From contig NZ_BKAU01000004.1 in assembly GCF_007992715.1 (NCBI RefSeq), forward strand, positions 124,001-188,000: a stretch of 64,000 bases of DNA, read 5' to 3'. Positions 16,901 to 25,700 of the stretch are shown here, one piece after another. Every line of letters starts with the position of its first letter. Within the stretch, counting starts at the first letter, position 1. The translations under genes and the position numbers were made by a program. Source of the DNA: Chitinophaga cymbidii (GTDB lineage: Bacteria; Bacteroidota; Bacteroidia; Chitinophagales; Chitinophagaceae). The notes beneath the pieces are model-generated. The model was not told the DNA's origin, made no database searches, and saw nothing but the letters and a program-made list of their open reading frames with translations.

Positions 16901-17749
16901 TGTGAGCACAGCTGGTACGTACACCGATTTCCAGCCACGGGCATGCAGCTGCATGGCGGTATGCATGTCTTCCGCCAGCCCGCTGGCATGTCCGCCGATA
17001 GAATCCAGCGCAGCCCTCCGGAACGTACAGTTCGCACCAATGGCGAGTACGGTGCCGTAGCTGTTCATGGTCGCCATGATAGGGCCGTAGAACTGAAAAG
17101 TCTGCTGTGCAGCGCCTTTGGCGACAAGACTGTCCCCCAGGTTGCTGTATGCCTGCACGATCTGCACAAAGCCTACTTCGGGATCGTTGAAATGCGATAT
17201 GATGGGGTCCAGGAAATCGGGCGTCGGCACATGGTCAGGGTCCATTACCACACAAAGCTCGCCGGTAGCATATTGCAATGCATTATTGATGTTGCCGGCC
17301 TTGGCATTCAGACGGTTGTTCCGCGTCACGTGCCGCACGCCCAGCTCCCGGCAGATGGCTATCAGGTAGGGATCATTGGCTTCATCGCAGAGATAGGTGG
17401 TGTGGGGATAACGGATAGCCTGTATGGCCTTCAGCGTTTCCACGATCATGGGGTAAGGTTCTCCGGCACAGAAAGTGGTCAGGATATCAACGGTGAACAT
17501 ATGCTGTTGCGCCGGTGTAGCCGGAATGGAGATGGAAAAGTAATGGTACCATTCATGCAGTATCCGCAGGCAGTTGAAGGTAAGGCCGGCCATCAGTATC
17601 CAGTAGAAAGGCGCATAACCGATCTGCCTGTCATCAAACAGGTTGTACAGCAAATAACCGATACTGCCTACGCCCAGTATGATCATCAGCCGTAAGGTAA
17701 AGCGTTCCCGCCGCGAGGGAGGGGCAATAGGATCTGGTAGTTTTATCAT
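13976..17749 (-). CDS. Trimodular membrane synthase: GT2 glycosyltransferase + GH26 domain + degenerate GH domain
   Basis: A 1257-residue multi-domain protein. Two N-terminal membrane helices (about 18-36, 46-64) precede a processive GT2 domain of the cellulose-synthase type (about 85-320): DPD at 170-172, AED at 259-261, and QQLKWARG at 298-304 in place of QxxRW. More membrane helices follow (about 337-360, 366-384, 443-460, 465-490, 531-548), with a gating-loop-like KVPYIPTPK at about 423-431. Residues 565-850 are a GH26-type TIM barrel with acid/base Glu685 (RFAHEADNPAYPW) and nucleophile Glu790 (MIAEMG). Residues 887-1140 resemble a GH2/GH5 barrel but carry Thr995 (SIGNTSW) and Thr1108 (FITTWQ) where glutamates are expected. 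A beta-sandwich tail ends the protein. If the 398-422 helix is an interface helix as in BcsA, the GH part lies outside the inner membrane. The start overlaps the upstream stop by ATGA. The polymer made is unknown; GH26 suggests a beta-mannan- or beta-glucan-like chain. Confidence 0.87.
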   Translation of the reverse strand: MIKLPDPIAPPSRRERFTLRLMIILGVGSIGYLLYNLFDDRQIGYAPFYWILMAGLTFNCLRILHEWYHYFSISIPATPAQQHMFTVDILTTFCAGEPYPMIVETLKAIQAIRYPHTTYLCDEANDPYLIAICRELGVRHVTRNNRLNAKAGNINNALQYATGELCVVMDPDHVPTPDFLDPIISHFNDPEVGFVQIVQAYSNLGDSLVAKGAAQQTFQFYGPIMATMNSYGTVLAIGANCTFRRAALDSIGGHASGLAEDMHTAMQLHARGWKSVYVPAVLTRGLVPSTLSAYYAQQLKWARGTLELLVTSYPKLFRHFTWQQKLHYGTIPLHYLSGIVFLINFLIPVLSLFTGFIPFRVDIVDFTLLGLPAIASIILIRHFVQRWVMEEKERGFHVVGGLLLIGTWWIYILGLVYTVIRKKVPYIPTPKDDSEPDNWKLNIPNIAVLLVSLVAIIYGLSYDWNPYTLIMAGIAGINCLIMAFNIIASFRLRRLSARSRWISTMLVYPLLIKKQFWLFRHLHLYAGFRKLGLPLLLITVFLTWYGTTMNPEPATPAIERHALRKTFYTGIYSPGETDGLTSMRQVTEYQQRDSAHFSIISLYIPWGDASQCFLQDSVLQAIYDNRSLPMITWEPWTSLFENAASLHEQKVLAHISAGSFDDYLLRFAGQIKAWKRPVFLRFAHEADNPAYPWSPTGRNTKEEFREAWKYVHRFFARQGAHNVIWVWNPWRPEAAADYFPGKDYVDWIGVTGLNYGPQNENGQWFSFGELYMPFHRLPVFRSGLPVMIAEMGSLAMAGRQDQWMEDAFRLTRDSFPEIQAMVFFNSNQDKNILRPVAGGVLDWQLQHPRQVFAAKEKYLREDTAYYAPVQFATTTGNSGHRRLPDTLRGLNYHKGENWFRNLHALTRRQVEKDMEGMKALGVNAIRRFGPGIYDRNILRVAETTGMQVHYGFWVPAVKDMRKNGRMLDRLEKTILRRVKELQHNPDITAWSIGNTSWQELAGHYSKPALLYQQQAFLHWLKNLSVRIKAIDASRPLTMDVALSDNIDEVLELLQRELPRVDAFGIVAEHDTSGLSQLGKMSVPHFISQIPVEYYRQLPDDRVPAFITTWQDLETRDYVTFNGLTDHWGRYKPAYYQLAASWNPAIQQPHLPQIHILRPARTTFPGSQLTYHALLLRNNEWAFPGAAADSLAFNWHLVKTDNYGNEVFLKKLGSGTSITVTIPESPGHYSLYLQAVRDNQVTTARSPLNTPLHLMPQP

Positions 17750-19071
17750 TGACCGACTACGTAAAAAGGTGTATTCGTTGATGCAAAATGCCCGTTGTTG
17801 TCGTAGACCGTAGCAAAGATCCTGTAAGGACCTTCTTTTGCCGGTGAACGGAATGCGGCCGTGTGCGCTCCGAAAGAAAGCAGAAGGCTGTCGAAAACAG
17901 CAGGCTTTTGCGTATTGGTTTCATATTTGTTTTTGGTATACCAGTCCTCTTCCAGTATTTCCCAGTGAATGCGCAGTGAATCGCCGGGAGTGCCCTGGAA
18001 CAGTACTTCCGCTGATTGCAGCGTGTTGGGCCTGAACATGATATTATCCCTGGCGCCTCTGCCGGCAAGCAGCATGTATTTCAGCATGGGAGCTTTGCTG
18101 CCGGGCCATTTGCCTGTCCACAGGTACTGCATGACATCAACCGTTTCAGATTGGGCGCCTTCTTCCGTGAACAGGCTGAACCAGGTGTGGGTGACTTCCT
18201 GTTTGCGGCCCCAGTAGAAGATGCAGGAACCGAGGTACCTGGGGTGCTGTACAGGCATGAACTGCTCGTAAAGTTCCCGGTATTGCTCTGCTTTTTTCGT
18301 ACTGGTATTCTCGATAGGCGCGCCCCATGCCGTAAATTCCGATTCCCAGGGGCCATTAATACCCCATTCGGTGATCAGGAACGGACCGTCCCAGAACCAT
18401 GCGAAATCTTTCAGATCTTTTTCGATCTCCTTCAACGCACCGAATATGTTAAAGGAGATAAGATCAAGGTCGGGTACCTTAAACCTGATATTGTAAATGC
18501 ACCGCCGGTTGACATTGATCAGGGCTGTGGTCACGGGATGGTCCGGGTCTTCGGCATGGATCATTTTCACCAGCCGACGATACGCGCTGTAAAAGGCGTT
18601 GTAACGGGGCCTGCTGGGGAAATCCACTTCGTTTCCCAGGCACCACATCAATAGCGCCGGATGAGATTTATACCTGTTTACAATATCCCGGAACGCAGCG
18701 TATTGCATGGATACCTTTGACCGGTCTTTATAGTAAGGCAGAAAGTTGCTGACGGGCATGGGGAATCCAGCGATAACAGCGATGTTGTTGGCGTACGCAC
18801 TATCGAGTATGCTGCCAAGGTGCAGCGTGTCCCAGGTACGGATGGTGTTACCGCCCGCTTCATGCAATTTCCTGAGGTCTGTGAAGCCCGCCGCGCCCTT
18901 TACTGTAAAAGGCTTGCCGTCGCGATAAAGTATATATTTTTCTCCATTCCGGGCAATAAACACTTTTCGTTCAGGGGTAGACGTGGTTGATCGTGTACAT
19001 CCTGCAAGTACAGCCATTAGAACAATTGCGACCCGGTGGAAAAACTGAATATTACATGCCGATCCCTGCAT
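17746..19071 (-). CDS. GH2/GH5-type (clan A) glycoside hydrolase-like lipoprotein
   Basis: A 441-residue lipoprotein when started at the ATG at 19071; a longer ATG at 19125 adds 18 residues before the signal peptide. The shorter start gives a normal lipoprotein signal (LMAVLAGC), and a TAAATTTA box at 19092-19099 would then lie upstream of it. The TIM barrel has the clan A acid/base motif WCLGNEVDFP and the nucleophile motif FLITEWGING, so both catalytic glutamates are present. A C-terminal beta-sandwich is about 90 residues. It resembles the third domain of the protein encoded next, to which it is coupled by an ATGA overlap. A periplasmic or surface trimming or transglycosylating role on the synthase product is inferred; the substrate is not known. 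Confidence 0.82.
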   Translation of the reverse strand: MQGSACNIQFFHRVAIVLMAVLAGCTRSTTSTPERKVFIARNGEKYILYRDGKPFTVKGAAGFTDLRKLHEAGGNTIRTWDTLHLGSILDSAYANNIAVIAGFPMPVSNFLPYYKDRSKVSMQYAAFRDIVNRYKSHPALLMWCLGNEVDFPSRPRYNAFYSAYRRLVKMIHAEDPDHPVTTALINVNRRCIYNIRFKVPDLDLISFNIFGALKEIEKDLKDFAWFWDGPFLITEWGINGPWESEFTAWGAPIENTSTKKAEQYRELYEQFMPVQHPRYLGSCIFYWGRKQEVTHTWFSLFTEEGAQSETVDVMQYLWTGKWPGSKAPMLKYMLLAGRGARDNIMFRPNTLQSAEVLFQGTPGDSLRIHWEILEEDWYTKNKYETNTQKPAVFDSLLLSFGAHTAAFRSPAKEGPYRIFATVYDNNGHFASTNTPFYVVGQ

Positions 19072-19180
19072 TATTTGATGAATTGCCGCTTTAAATTTAA
19101 GTTTTTTCTGTATCTGTGACAGCATTGGTAAAAATCAGATGGGGCAGGGGGCAGATATGGAGGGTTGATGTCGAAAAAAA

Positions 19181-19205
19181 AACCGGCGCTGCAATGGCGC
19201 CGGTT
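19181..19205 (-). terminator. Rho-independent terminator after the NHL-protein gene
   Basis: Perfect 9-bp stem AACCGGCGC / GCGCCGGTT, loop TGCAATG, flanked by A9 on the left and T7 on the right. On the minus strand the A tract gives the U run, placing it 13 bases after the stop of the IPT/NHL gene and ahead of the GH lipoprotein gene. It could act in both directions, but no plus-strand gene reads into it. Confidence 0.8.
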
Positions 19206-19217
19206 TTTTTATAGTGC

Positions 19218-20537
19218 TTATTCTATCGGTGATATCTTCCTGATACAATGATTGCCAAGGTCCGCTACAAATATATTTCCATTCGCATCCACACAAACAT
19301 CCACCGGCGATCTGAACTGGGCGATCACGCCCGCGCCGTCCGTGAAGCCGGCATTGGTGCCCGCGATGGTGCTTACTTTCGCATCGGTGGATAACTTCCT
19401 GATCTTCGCATTATTCAGGTCGGCAATGATGATATTACCGTTTTTATCCACCGCAATACCATACGGGTCGGCGAATCGTGCAAGTGAGGCGTCGCCATCG
19501 CGGAAGCCGCTGATGCCTTCGCCGGCCAGTGTTGTTACCACGCCTTGCGGCGTGATCTTGCGTATCCGGTGGTTCAGGCGGTCTGCTACCAGTACGTTGC
19601 CTTCCGCATCCAGCGTGATACCGCTGGGGTTGCGCAGTTTCGCGGCGGCGCCTGTGCCGTCCGCATAAGCAGCCGTGCCATCGCCCGCGAGCGTGGTTAC
19701 GTTGCCGTCCGGATCGATCTTCCTGATCCGGTGGTTCAGATTGTCCGCCACATAAATATTGCCGGTTGCGTCTACGGCCACATCCAGCGGCTGGTTGAAT
19801 TGGGCGGTATTTTTATCGCCGTCCACAAAGCCCGCCGTTCCTGTTCCGGCAATGGTGCTTACCACGCCATCCGGTGTTATTTTGCGGATGCGGTGGTTAT
19901 CGCGGTCTGCTACGATGATGTTGCCTGCTGCATCCACGGCGGAACGCCAGGGAAGCCGGAAGCGCGCGGTGCCGGAAGGGCCGTCCGCAAAGCCCGCGGC
20001 ATCGGCGCCGGCGACAGTGCTCATGATCCCTGCCGGCGTTATTTTGCGGATGCGGTTATTGCCGCGGTCCGTGATGATGAGGTTGCCCGCGGCATCGATG
20101 ACCACGCCCTCCGGGCTGCGCAGTCGGATGTCGGCCAGCGCGCCGTCAACAGAACCCGCTGTTCCGTTACCGGCATATGCTTTCACCGTGTATTCTTCCG
20201 GCGGCGCGGCGTAGGTGAACACCGGCCCTGTTACGGAAGCATTGCCCACGGATACGGTAACGGGACCGCTGGTGCCGGCTTCGGGGCTGACTACCTGCAG
20301 TTCACCGGCGGAGGCTTCGATCACAACCGCGTCTGTGCCGTTGAATTGCACGATGTTCTCCGTGCGCACGCCGCTGAAATTTTTTCCTTTGATGGTTACG
20401 ATCGTGGAGGCGGTGCCTTCTTCCGGCCAGATGTACCTGATCTGCGGGGAAGTTACGCTGCCGGTCTCATTGTTCTTGTCGCAGCCGGACATCCATACGA
20501 AGCCCAGCAGTAATGATAGTATAGAGAGTTGCTTCAT
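19218..20537 (-). CDS. IPT/TIG and NHL-repeat lipoprotein
   Basis: A 439-residue exported lipoprotein (lipobox WMSGC, Cys19). The ATG at 20537 is chosen because upstream codons would run into the preceding gene; it leaves an 11-base gap. An IPT/TIG immunoglobulin-like domain (about 25-110, SPQIRYIWPEEGTASTIVTI) is followed by about six NHL repeats (about 120-439) with the recurring pattern D-G-N-hydrophobic-DRxNHRIRKI-P-G-V-T-AG. The repeats should form a six-bladed propeller. It is the last gene of the sigma-FecR-SusC-SusD locus. A surface glycan-binding role alongside SusD is inferred from position; no catalytic residues are apparent. Confidence 0.9.
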   Translation of the reverse strand: MKQLSILSLLLGFVWMSGCDKNNETGSVTSPQIRYIWPEEGTASTIVTIKGKNFSGVRTENIVQFNGTDAVVIEASAGELQVVSPEAGTSGPVTVSVGNASVTGPVFTYAAPPEEYTVKAYAGNGTAGSVDGALADIRLRSPEGVVIDAAGNLIITDRGNNRIRKITPAGIMSTVAGADAAGFADGPSGTARFRLPWRSAVDAAGNIIVADRDNHRIRKITPDGVVSTIAGTGTAGFVDGDKNTAQFNQPLDVAVDATGNIYVADNLNHRIRKIDPDGNVTTLAGDGTAAYADGTGAAAKLRNPSGITLDAEGNVLVADRLNHRIRKITPQGVVTTLAGEGISGFRDGDASLARFADPYGIAVDKNGNIIIADLNNAKIRKLSTDAKVSTIAGTNAGFTDGAGVIAQFRSPVDVCVDANGNIFVADLGNHCIRKISPIE

Positions 20538-20548
20538 CAATCCGGAGT

Positions 20549-21457
20549 TTAAGGTTTTGAAACGATCATCCATGCATTGCCCACGGCGCGGTTGGTGCCG
20601 TCAGATGGGCGGTTGCGCACCTGCCAGACTTCCGCGAGCGGATGACGGATCATGAAAGTGGAAGAGCCGCCACCATCTACATTGATAGCGATGGTAGCAC
20701 CGCAGGCGCGCAGCATTTCCCCGAGCCGGGCAATGGTGATGCCGTTGGAATAATAGAAGCTGCGGCCATCCACCACCGCGAAATACAATTTGCCGTTGTC
20801 GTTCATGCCGATGCCGGTTCTTGGTTCTATGGACAGGTCCGTTTGCGGCAGCATTTCATTGTCTTTCACCAGCATCGGCCCGCCGCCGAGCGCATCTTCA
20901 AATTCATCCTGCATGTTCACGAAGTCAGTGCGGTCGCCGATGAACAGTTTGCCGTCTTTCCGCACGCCGAGGAAGCTGCGGCTGCGATCGTTCGCCCAGG
21001 TGGTTTTAACGATCTGCCCGTTTTTGATGTAGATGCCGCGCGGCTCTCCGGCGGTGCTGAAGAAATCCGCGTTAATGCCGGCCACTACGCGCGCTTCCGG
21101 CGACTGCAGGTACTTTGCCATTTCAGGCACCGTTTGCAGCGCATAAGCGGTGTTATCGTAAGGGGAGGCGGCTTCCAGCTTCAGGGAAGGATTGTTCATG
21201 TCTATTTCAAGGATGAACACATGCATGGAATAGCCTTCCCGGCTGAGATAATGTATATCCGTTTCCGTGATGCCTTCGCTGATCTGGAAAATAGTATCGG
21301 AGAACACCCGCGCCATAATGTCCGTGCTGTCCGCAATACGCTGCGTCAGCGGGCTTTCGATGGTTACCGGCGGCACCTGCGCCTGGCTGTCCTTTTCACA
21401 GCCCGCTCCGGCAACGCCGAGCAGGATGAGAAAGGAGAATAATCTGATGGTGTGCAT
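20549..21457 (-). CDS. Phosphodiester glycosidase (NAGPA domain) lipoprotein
   Basis: A 302-residue lipoprotein from the ATG at 21457 (signal MHTIRLFSFLILLGVAGAGC, lipid Cys20). An alternative ATG at 21478 touches the susD stop. The body is a NAGPA/DUF2233 domain: AGINADFF (about residue 115), ALGGGPMLV, RTGIGMNDNGKLYFAVVDGR and INVDGGGSSTF, the last being the family's hallmark. NAGPA-type enzymes hydrolyse sugar-phosphodiester bonds, as in removal of GlcNAc from GlcNAc-1-P-6-mannose. It sits between susD and the NHL gene and is the only recognisable catalytic gene in this locus, which suggests a phosphodiester-linked glycan (teichoic acid-, capsule- or phosphomannan-like) as target. Confidence 0.9.
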   Translation of the reverse strand: MHTIRLFSFLILLGVAGAGCEKDSQAQVPPVTIESPLTQRIADSTDIMARVFSDTIFQISEGITETDIHYLSREGYSMHVFILEIDMNNPSLKLEAASPYDNTAYALQTVPEMAKYLQSPEARVVAGINADFFSTAGEPRGIYIKNGQIVKTTWANDRSRSFLGVRKDGKLFIGDRTDFVNMQDEFEDALGGGPMLVKDNEMLPQTDLSIEPRTGIGMNDNGKLYFAVVDGRSFYYSNGITIARLGEMLRACGATIAINVDGGGSSTFMIRHPLAEVWQVRNRPSDGTNRAVGNAWMIVSKP

Positions 21458-21477
21458 ATGTCGTTCTTTTAAGATCA

Positions 21478-22764
21478 TCAATAGTCATAATTCTGTTCGA
21501 GCAGGTTGTTCAGCGCCCGTTCGTTCATGGGTATGGGGTATTTCACTTCGCGTTCCAGCAATCCGAGCGTGGAAATGGCGCGGCCAGTGCGCACCAGGTC
21601 GTACCAGCGGTGGCCTTCGCCGAGAAATTCCTTCCTTCTTTCCAGCAGTACAGCATCGAGATAAGCGCTCTCATCAACCGGTGAAATATCCGTCAATCCC
21701 CGTTCTCGGCGTAATTCGTTCAGCCTGTCAAGACCGGCGAGACCCCGGCCTTCGGCGCTGATGAGGTACATCTCGGCGAGGCGGATCACCACAATGGGAT
21801 CCGTGCCGGATTGGCCGCTCGGGTATTTGTTGATCACCCGTAGCCCTTCATAAGTGTCTACGGACATAGCCGTGCGCTTGTCTTCGGCGCTGAACATGTC
21901 CATCACTTCCTGCACGGGGCGGTATACGTAGCTGCCTTTTACGTCATGGGCATACGTGTAGAACAGTGTGCTTACACGGATGGAGGATTCTATCGTGAGA
22001 TTTTTAAAAGAGAAGATCTCTTCGTTGTTCTGCTGTGCGCGGAAGATCTTTTCGAATGCATCGAGCTGGAAATAATTGCTGTTGATGACTTCTTCCGCAA
22101 GCGTGGCGGCTTCCGCTTTTTTGTCCTGCGCCAGCTTCACACGCGCCATCATGGCTTTGGCGGCGATGGAAGACACCTGGTAATACTGGCCGGTAGCGTA
22201 TGCAGGCGCACCGTCTATCGCCAGCTGCAGTTCTTTTTCGATGAACGCCCATACTTCCGCTTCGGTATTGCGCTTTACTTTTTCCTTGGTGTTCTTTTCC
22301 AGGATGGGCACGCCACCCCAGCGGGTAACGAGGTTGTAATACAGGTAGCCGCGGAAGAAATGCCCGATACCGGCGATCTCTGTGTTACGCGGCGATTCCG
22401 GCAGGGTAGCGGTCACTTCCAGCAGGTTGTTCACCTGGTAGAGCGCTGAATAGTACCCGTTCCAGGCGGCGGACATCAGGCCGTTTTCCGGCCGCAGCAC
22501 GTTGCTGATAAAGGTGTTCAGCCCGCCGTCTGACGTAGCGCCTGCATTGATCAGGTTGCCGCCGGTGATGTCGAAGGCGATGTAGGATTCCGCGCCCGGC
22601 GCATTCTGCACACGGTTGTAGATACCTACCAGGAAGGCTTCCACATCCGCGGCCGACAGGGTGTTGGTAGCAACGGCGGAATGCGATTTCACGTCCAGCA
22701 TCTTGCTGCAGGCAGTAAAGAAGCAAGCGCCGGAAAGCAGGATCGGAAAAATGATTCGTTTCAT
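21478..22764 (-). CDS. SusD/RagB glycan-binding lipoprotein
   Basis: A 428-residue surface lipoprotein. The ATG at 22764 gives the standard signal MKRIIFPILLSGACFFTAC with lipid Cys19; two upstream ATGs (22782, 22779) abut the susC stop and would add six residues. SusD-type features include LYQVNNLLEVTATLPES, FRGYLYYNLVTRWGGVPILE, IRLAEMYLISAEGRGLAGLD and the ending ALNNLLEQNYDY. At 428 residues it is shorter than the usual 500 or more. It partners the SusC encoded immediately upstream, 18 bases away. Confidence 0.95.
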   Translation of the reverse strand: MKRIIFPILLSGACFFTACSKMLDVKSHSAVATNTLSAADVEAFLVGIYNRVQNAPGAESYIAFDITGGNLINAGATSDGGLNTFISNVLRPENGLMSAAWNGYYSALYQVNNLLEVTATLPESPRNTEIAGIGHFFRGYLYYNLVTRWGGVPILEKNTKEKVKRNTEAEVWAFIEKELQLAIDGAPAYATGQYYQVSSIAAKAMMARVKLAQDKKAEAATLAEEVINSNYFQLDAFEKIFRAQQNNEEIFSFKNLTIESSIRVSTLFYTYAHDVKGSYVYRPVQEVMDMFSAEDKRTAMSVDTYEGLRVINKYPSGQSGTDPIVVIRLAEMYLISAEGRGLAGLDRLNELRRERGLTDISPVDESAYLDAVLLERRKEFLGEGHRWYDLVRTGRAISTLGLLEREVKYPIPMNERALNNLLEQNYDY

Positions 22765-22782
22765 GGGAATATTTTGCATCAT

Positions 22783-25700
22783 TTAGAAATTCAGGTTAAT
22801 GCCCGCGTTGAAGGAGCGCGGTTGCGGCAGCACGAGATTGTCTTCCCCGATAAAGCGCGGGTCCATGTTGGAGCTTACTTCCGGGTCCAGGCCGGAGTAG
22901 TTGGTCAGCAGCCAGAGGTTGTCCGCCTGCAGGTACACTCTTAACCGGCTGATCTTCGCGCGGGACAGCCAGGACTTCGGCAGCTCATAGCCGAGGGATA
23001 CCGTGCGCAGGCGCAGGAAAGAACCATCCTCCATCCAGCGGCTGGAATTATACAGGTTGTAAGCAAGGTTGTAGATCGCGCGGGGCGTTGTATTGCTGGT
23101 GCCGGGACCAGTCCACCTGTCTTTCACCACGCTTTCGCGGATGTTCACCGCATTCTGCCCAAGCCGGTCGATCGTAATGCGGTAGGTGGCATATACGTCC
23201 TGCCCCTGCATGTAGTTCAGGAATACGGAAAGGTCGAAGTTGCGGTAACGGAAAGTGTTGTTCCATCCGCCGTAGAAAGCAGGATTGGAGCTGCCTACGA
23301 TCTGCCGGTCGTTGATGTCGATATTACCATCGCCGTTCACATCTTCATATTTCACGTCGCCGGCCCTTACGCCGATCTTCTGCAATGGTTCGGGTACTTC
23401 CTTATCATCCTGGTAGATGCCGGTCATTTTGTACACCCAGATGCTGCCGATATCATAACCCACCTGCAGGGCGCGGTTGCTGCCGATGGACAGCACATCG
23501 TTGTTGCCGATGAGCGACGTGATCCTGTTTTTGACGAAAGAGATATTGAAGTCGGACGACCAGTTGAATTCACCGAAGTTGAAGTTGGTGTTCACGGCGG
23601 CTTCCAGGCCGTGGTTCAGCATGGAGCCGATGTTGCTGGTCACGCTGGTGAAACCGGAGGTGCCGGGTATCGGCATGTTGTACAGCAGGTTGGTGGTGTT
23701 CTTCCGGAAATAATCCACCGTGAGGTTCAGCGCGCCGCCCATCAGGCCGAGATCGATGCCGGCATCCAGCTGGTTGGCTTTTTCCCAGGTGAGCGTTTCA
23801 TTACCGAAACCGGTAATGGCGATGCCGCTTTTACCGTCGTAATTATATCCGCCGCCGGTCAGCGACTGGTAGGCGTAGTTGCTCACGCCTTCCTGGTTAC
23901 CGGTAGCGCCGTAGCTGAGGCGCAGCTTGAGGTCCGTTTCCGGCATCGTCCAGAAGGGCTCGCGGGAAACCAGCCATCCTGCGGAAACAGAGGGGAAGTA
24001 GCCATAGCGGTTGTCCGGCGAGAAGCGGGAAGACCCGTCCGTACGGATGGAAGCGCCCAGCAGGTACCGGCCTTTCCAGGCCAGGTTGGCCCGGCCGAAA
24101 TAGGATTCCATGGCGTTGCCGTAAAGGTTGGTGGATGCGTTGTTGATGACGGAAGCGGCTGCCAGCACGTCGAATGAAGGAGCGGGGAAGCCGTTGCCGT
24201 CGATGCCGGAAGTGGATACGGAAAGGCGCTGGAAGGAATGACCGCCTAACAGGTCCACTTTCAGGTCGCCGAAGGAGCGGGAATAGTTCAGCGTATTTTC
24301 CAGCAGTATGTTGGTCAGCAGCCTGTTTTCATCCACGATGCGGCCATTGCCGGTACCATAGGGATGCTGCTGGTTGTAGTAGATATAATCATGCGTATAC
24401 CCGATATCGGAACCGAAGGATGTTTTGAAGGTGAGGTCGCGGGTGAATTTCAGCTCTGCAAAGGCATTGCCCAGCAGGCGGTAATTTTTCAGGTTGGCCA
24501 CTTCTTCCTTCAGTATCTGCACCGGGTTGTGGTATACGAGGTCAGGCGTGCCGCCTACATAATAGCTGCCATCCGGTTTATACGGCCGGTCGAACGGTCG
24601 CTGGGGAATGCTTCTGCCCATCACGGTAGAGCCCATATTGGAGCCCGGCACGCGGTTGTTGTCGGAATAATTGAAGCTCACGTTGATGCCTGTACGCAGC
24701 CAGGATAAAGGTTCGGCGGTAAGGTTGATGCGGCCGGTGTATTTTTTCAGGTCGTTGTAGATCACGGTGCCCTGCTGGTTGAGGAATCCGCCGGAAACGT
24801 AATAGGTCGTTTTGTCGTTCCCGCCAGAAACGGACAGGTCTATATTCTGCGTATAGGCTTTCCGCATCACCACGTTCGCCCAGTCCGTATCCGGCAGGCC
24901 GGGATAAGGATGGTCTACGCCGGGAATGAATTTGCTGTTGCCAGGCAGGTAGCCGTATTGCTGGTTGTAGTTGTCGATGGCTTCATTGATCACTTCGAGG
25001 TATTGTCTGGAATCCGCCATTTTCACCTTGTTCAGGTTGGGCACTTCCTGCATGCCAGCCCAGGCGTTCAGGGTAAGCTGCCCGGCGCCTTTGCGGCCGC
25101 TTTTGGTGGTGATGAGCACTACGCCGTTGGTGGCGCGGGAGCCGTAGATGGCTGCGGATGCCGCATCTTTCAGTACTTCTATGGAAGCGATGTCGTTCGG
25201 ATTGAGCTGGGAAAGCTGGTTCATGGGCGAGCCGAAGCTGGTCATGTCCGCCGAATGCGGGATCACGGGCACGCCGTCGATCACGTACAGCGGTTCGTTG
25301 TTGGCGCTCAGGGAGCCGATGCCGCGTACGCTGACGCGCACGGCGCTTCCCGGCATACCGGAAGAGGAAGACACGTTCACGCCGGCCACACGCCCCTGTA
25401 GCAGCTGATCAGGACCCAGCACCGGGCGCGCATTCAGATCATTGGGCTTGAAGGTGCCGATGGAGCCTGTCAGCTCTGTTTTTTGCTGCGTGCCATAGCC
25501 GATCACCACCACCTGTTGCATGGCGCGGCTTTCGCGTTCGAGCCGTATGTCGAACTGCCGGCGGTCGCCCACTTCGATGGACTGCGCGGTGAAGCCGATG
25601 TAGGAGAATACCAGCACGGCGGGCGTGGTCACATCGTTCAGCACAAATTCCCCGCCGGCATTGGTCAGCGTTCCTGTTTTAGTGCCTTTGATGCTGACGG

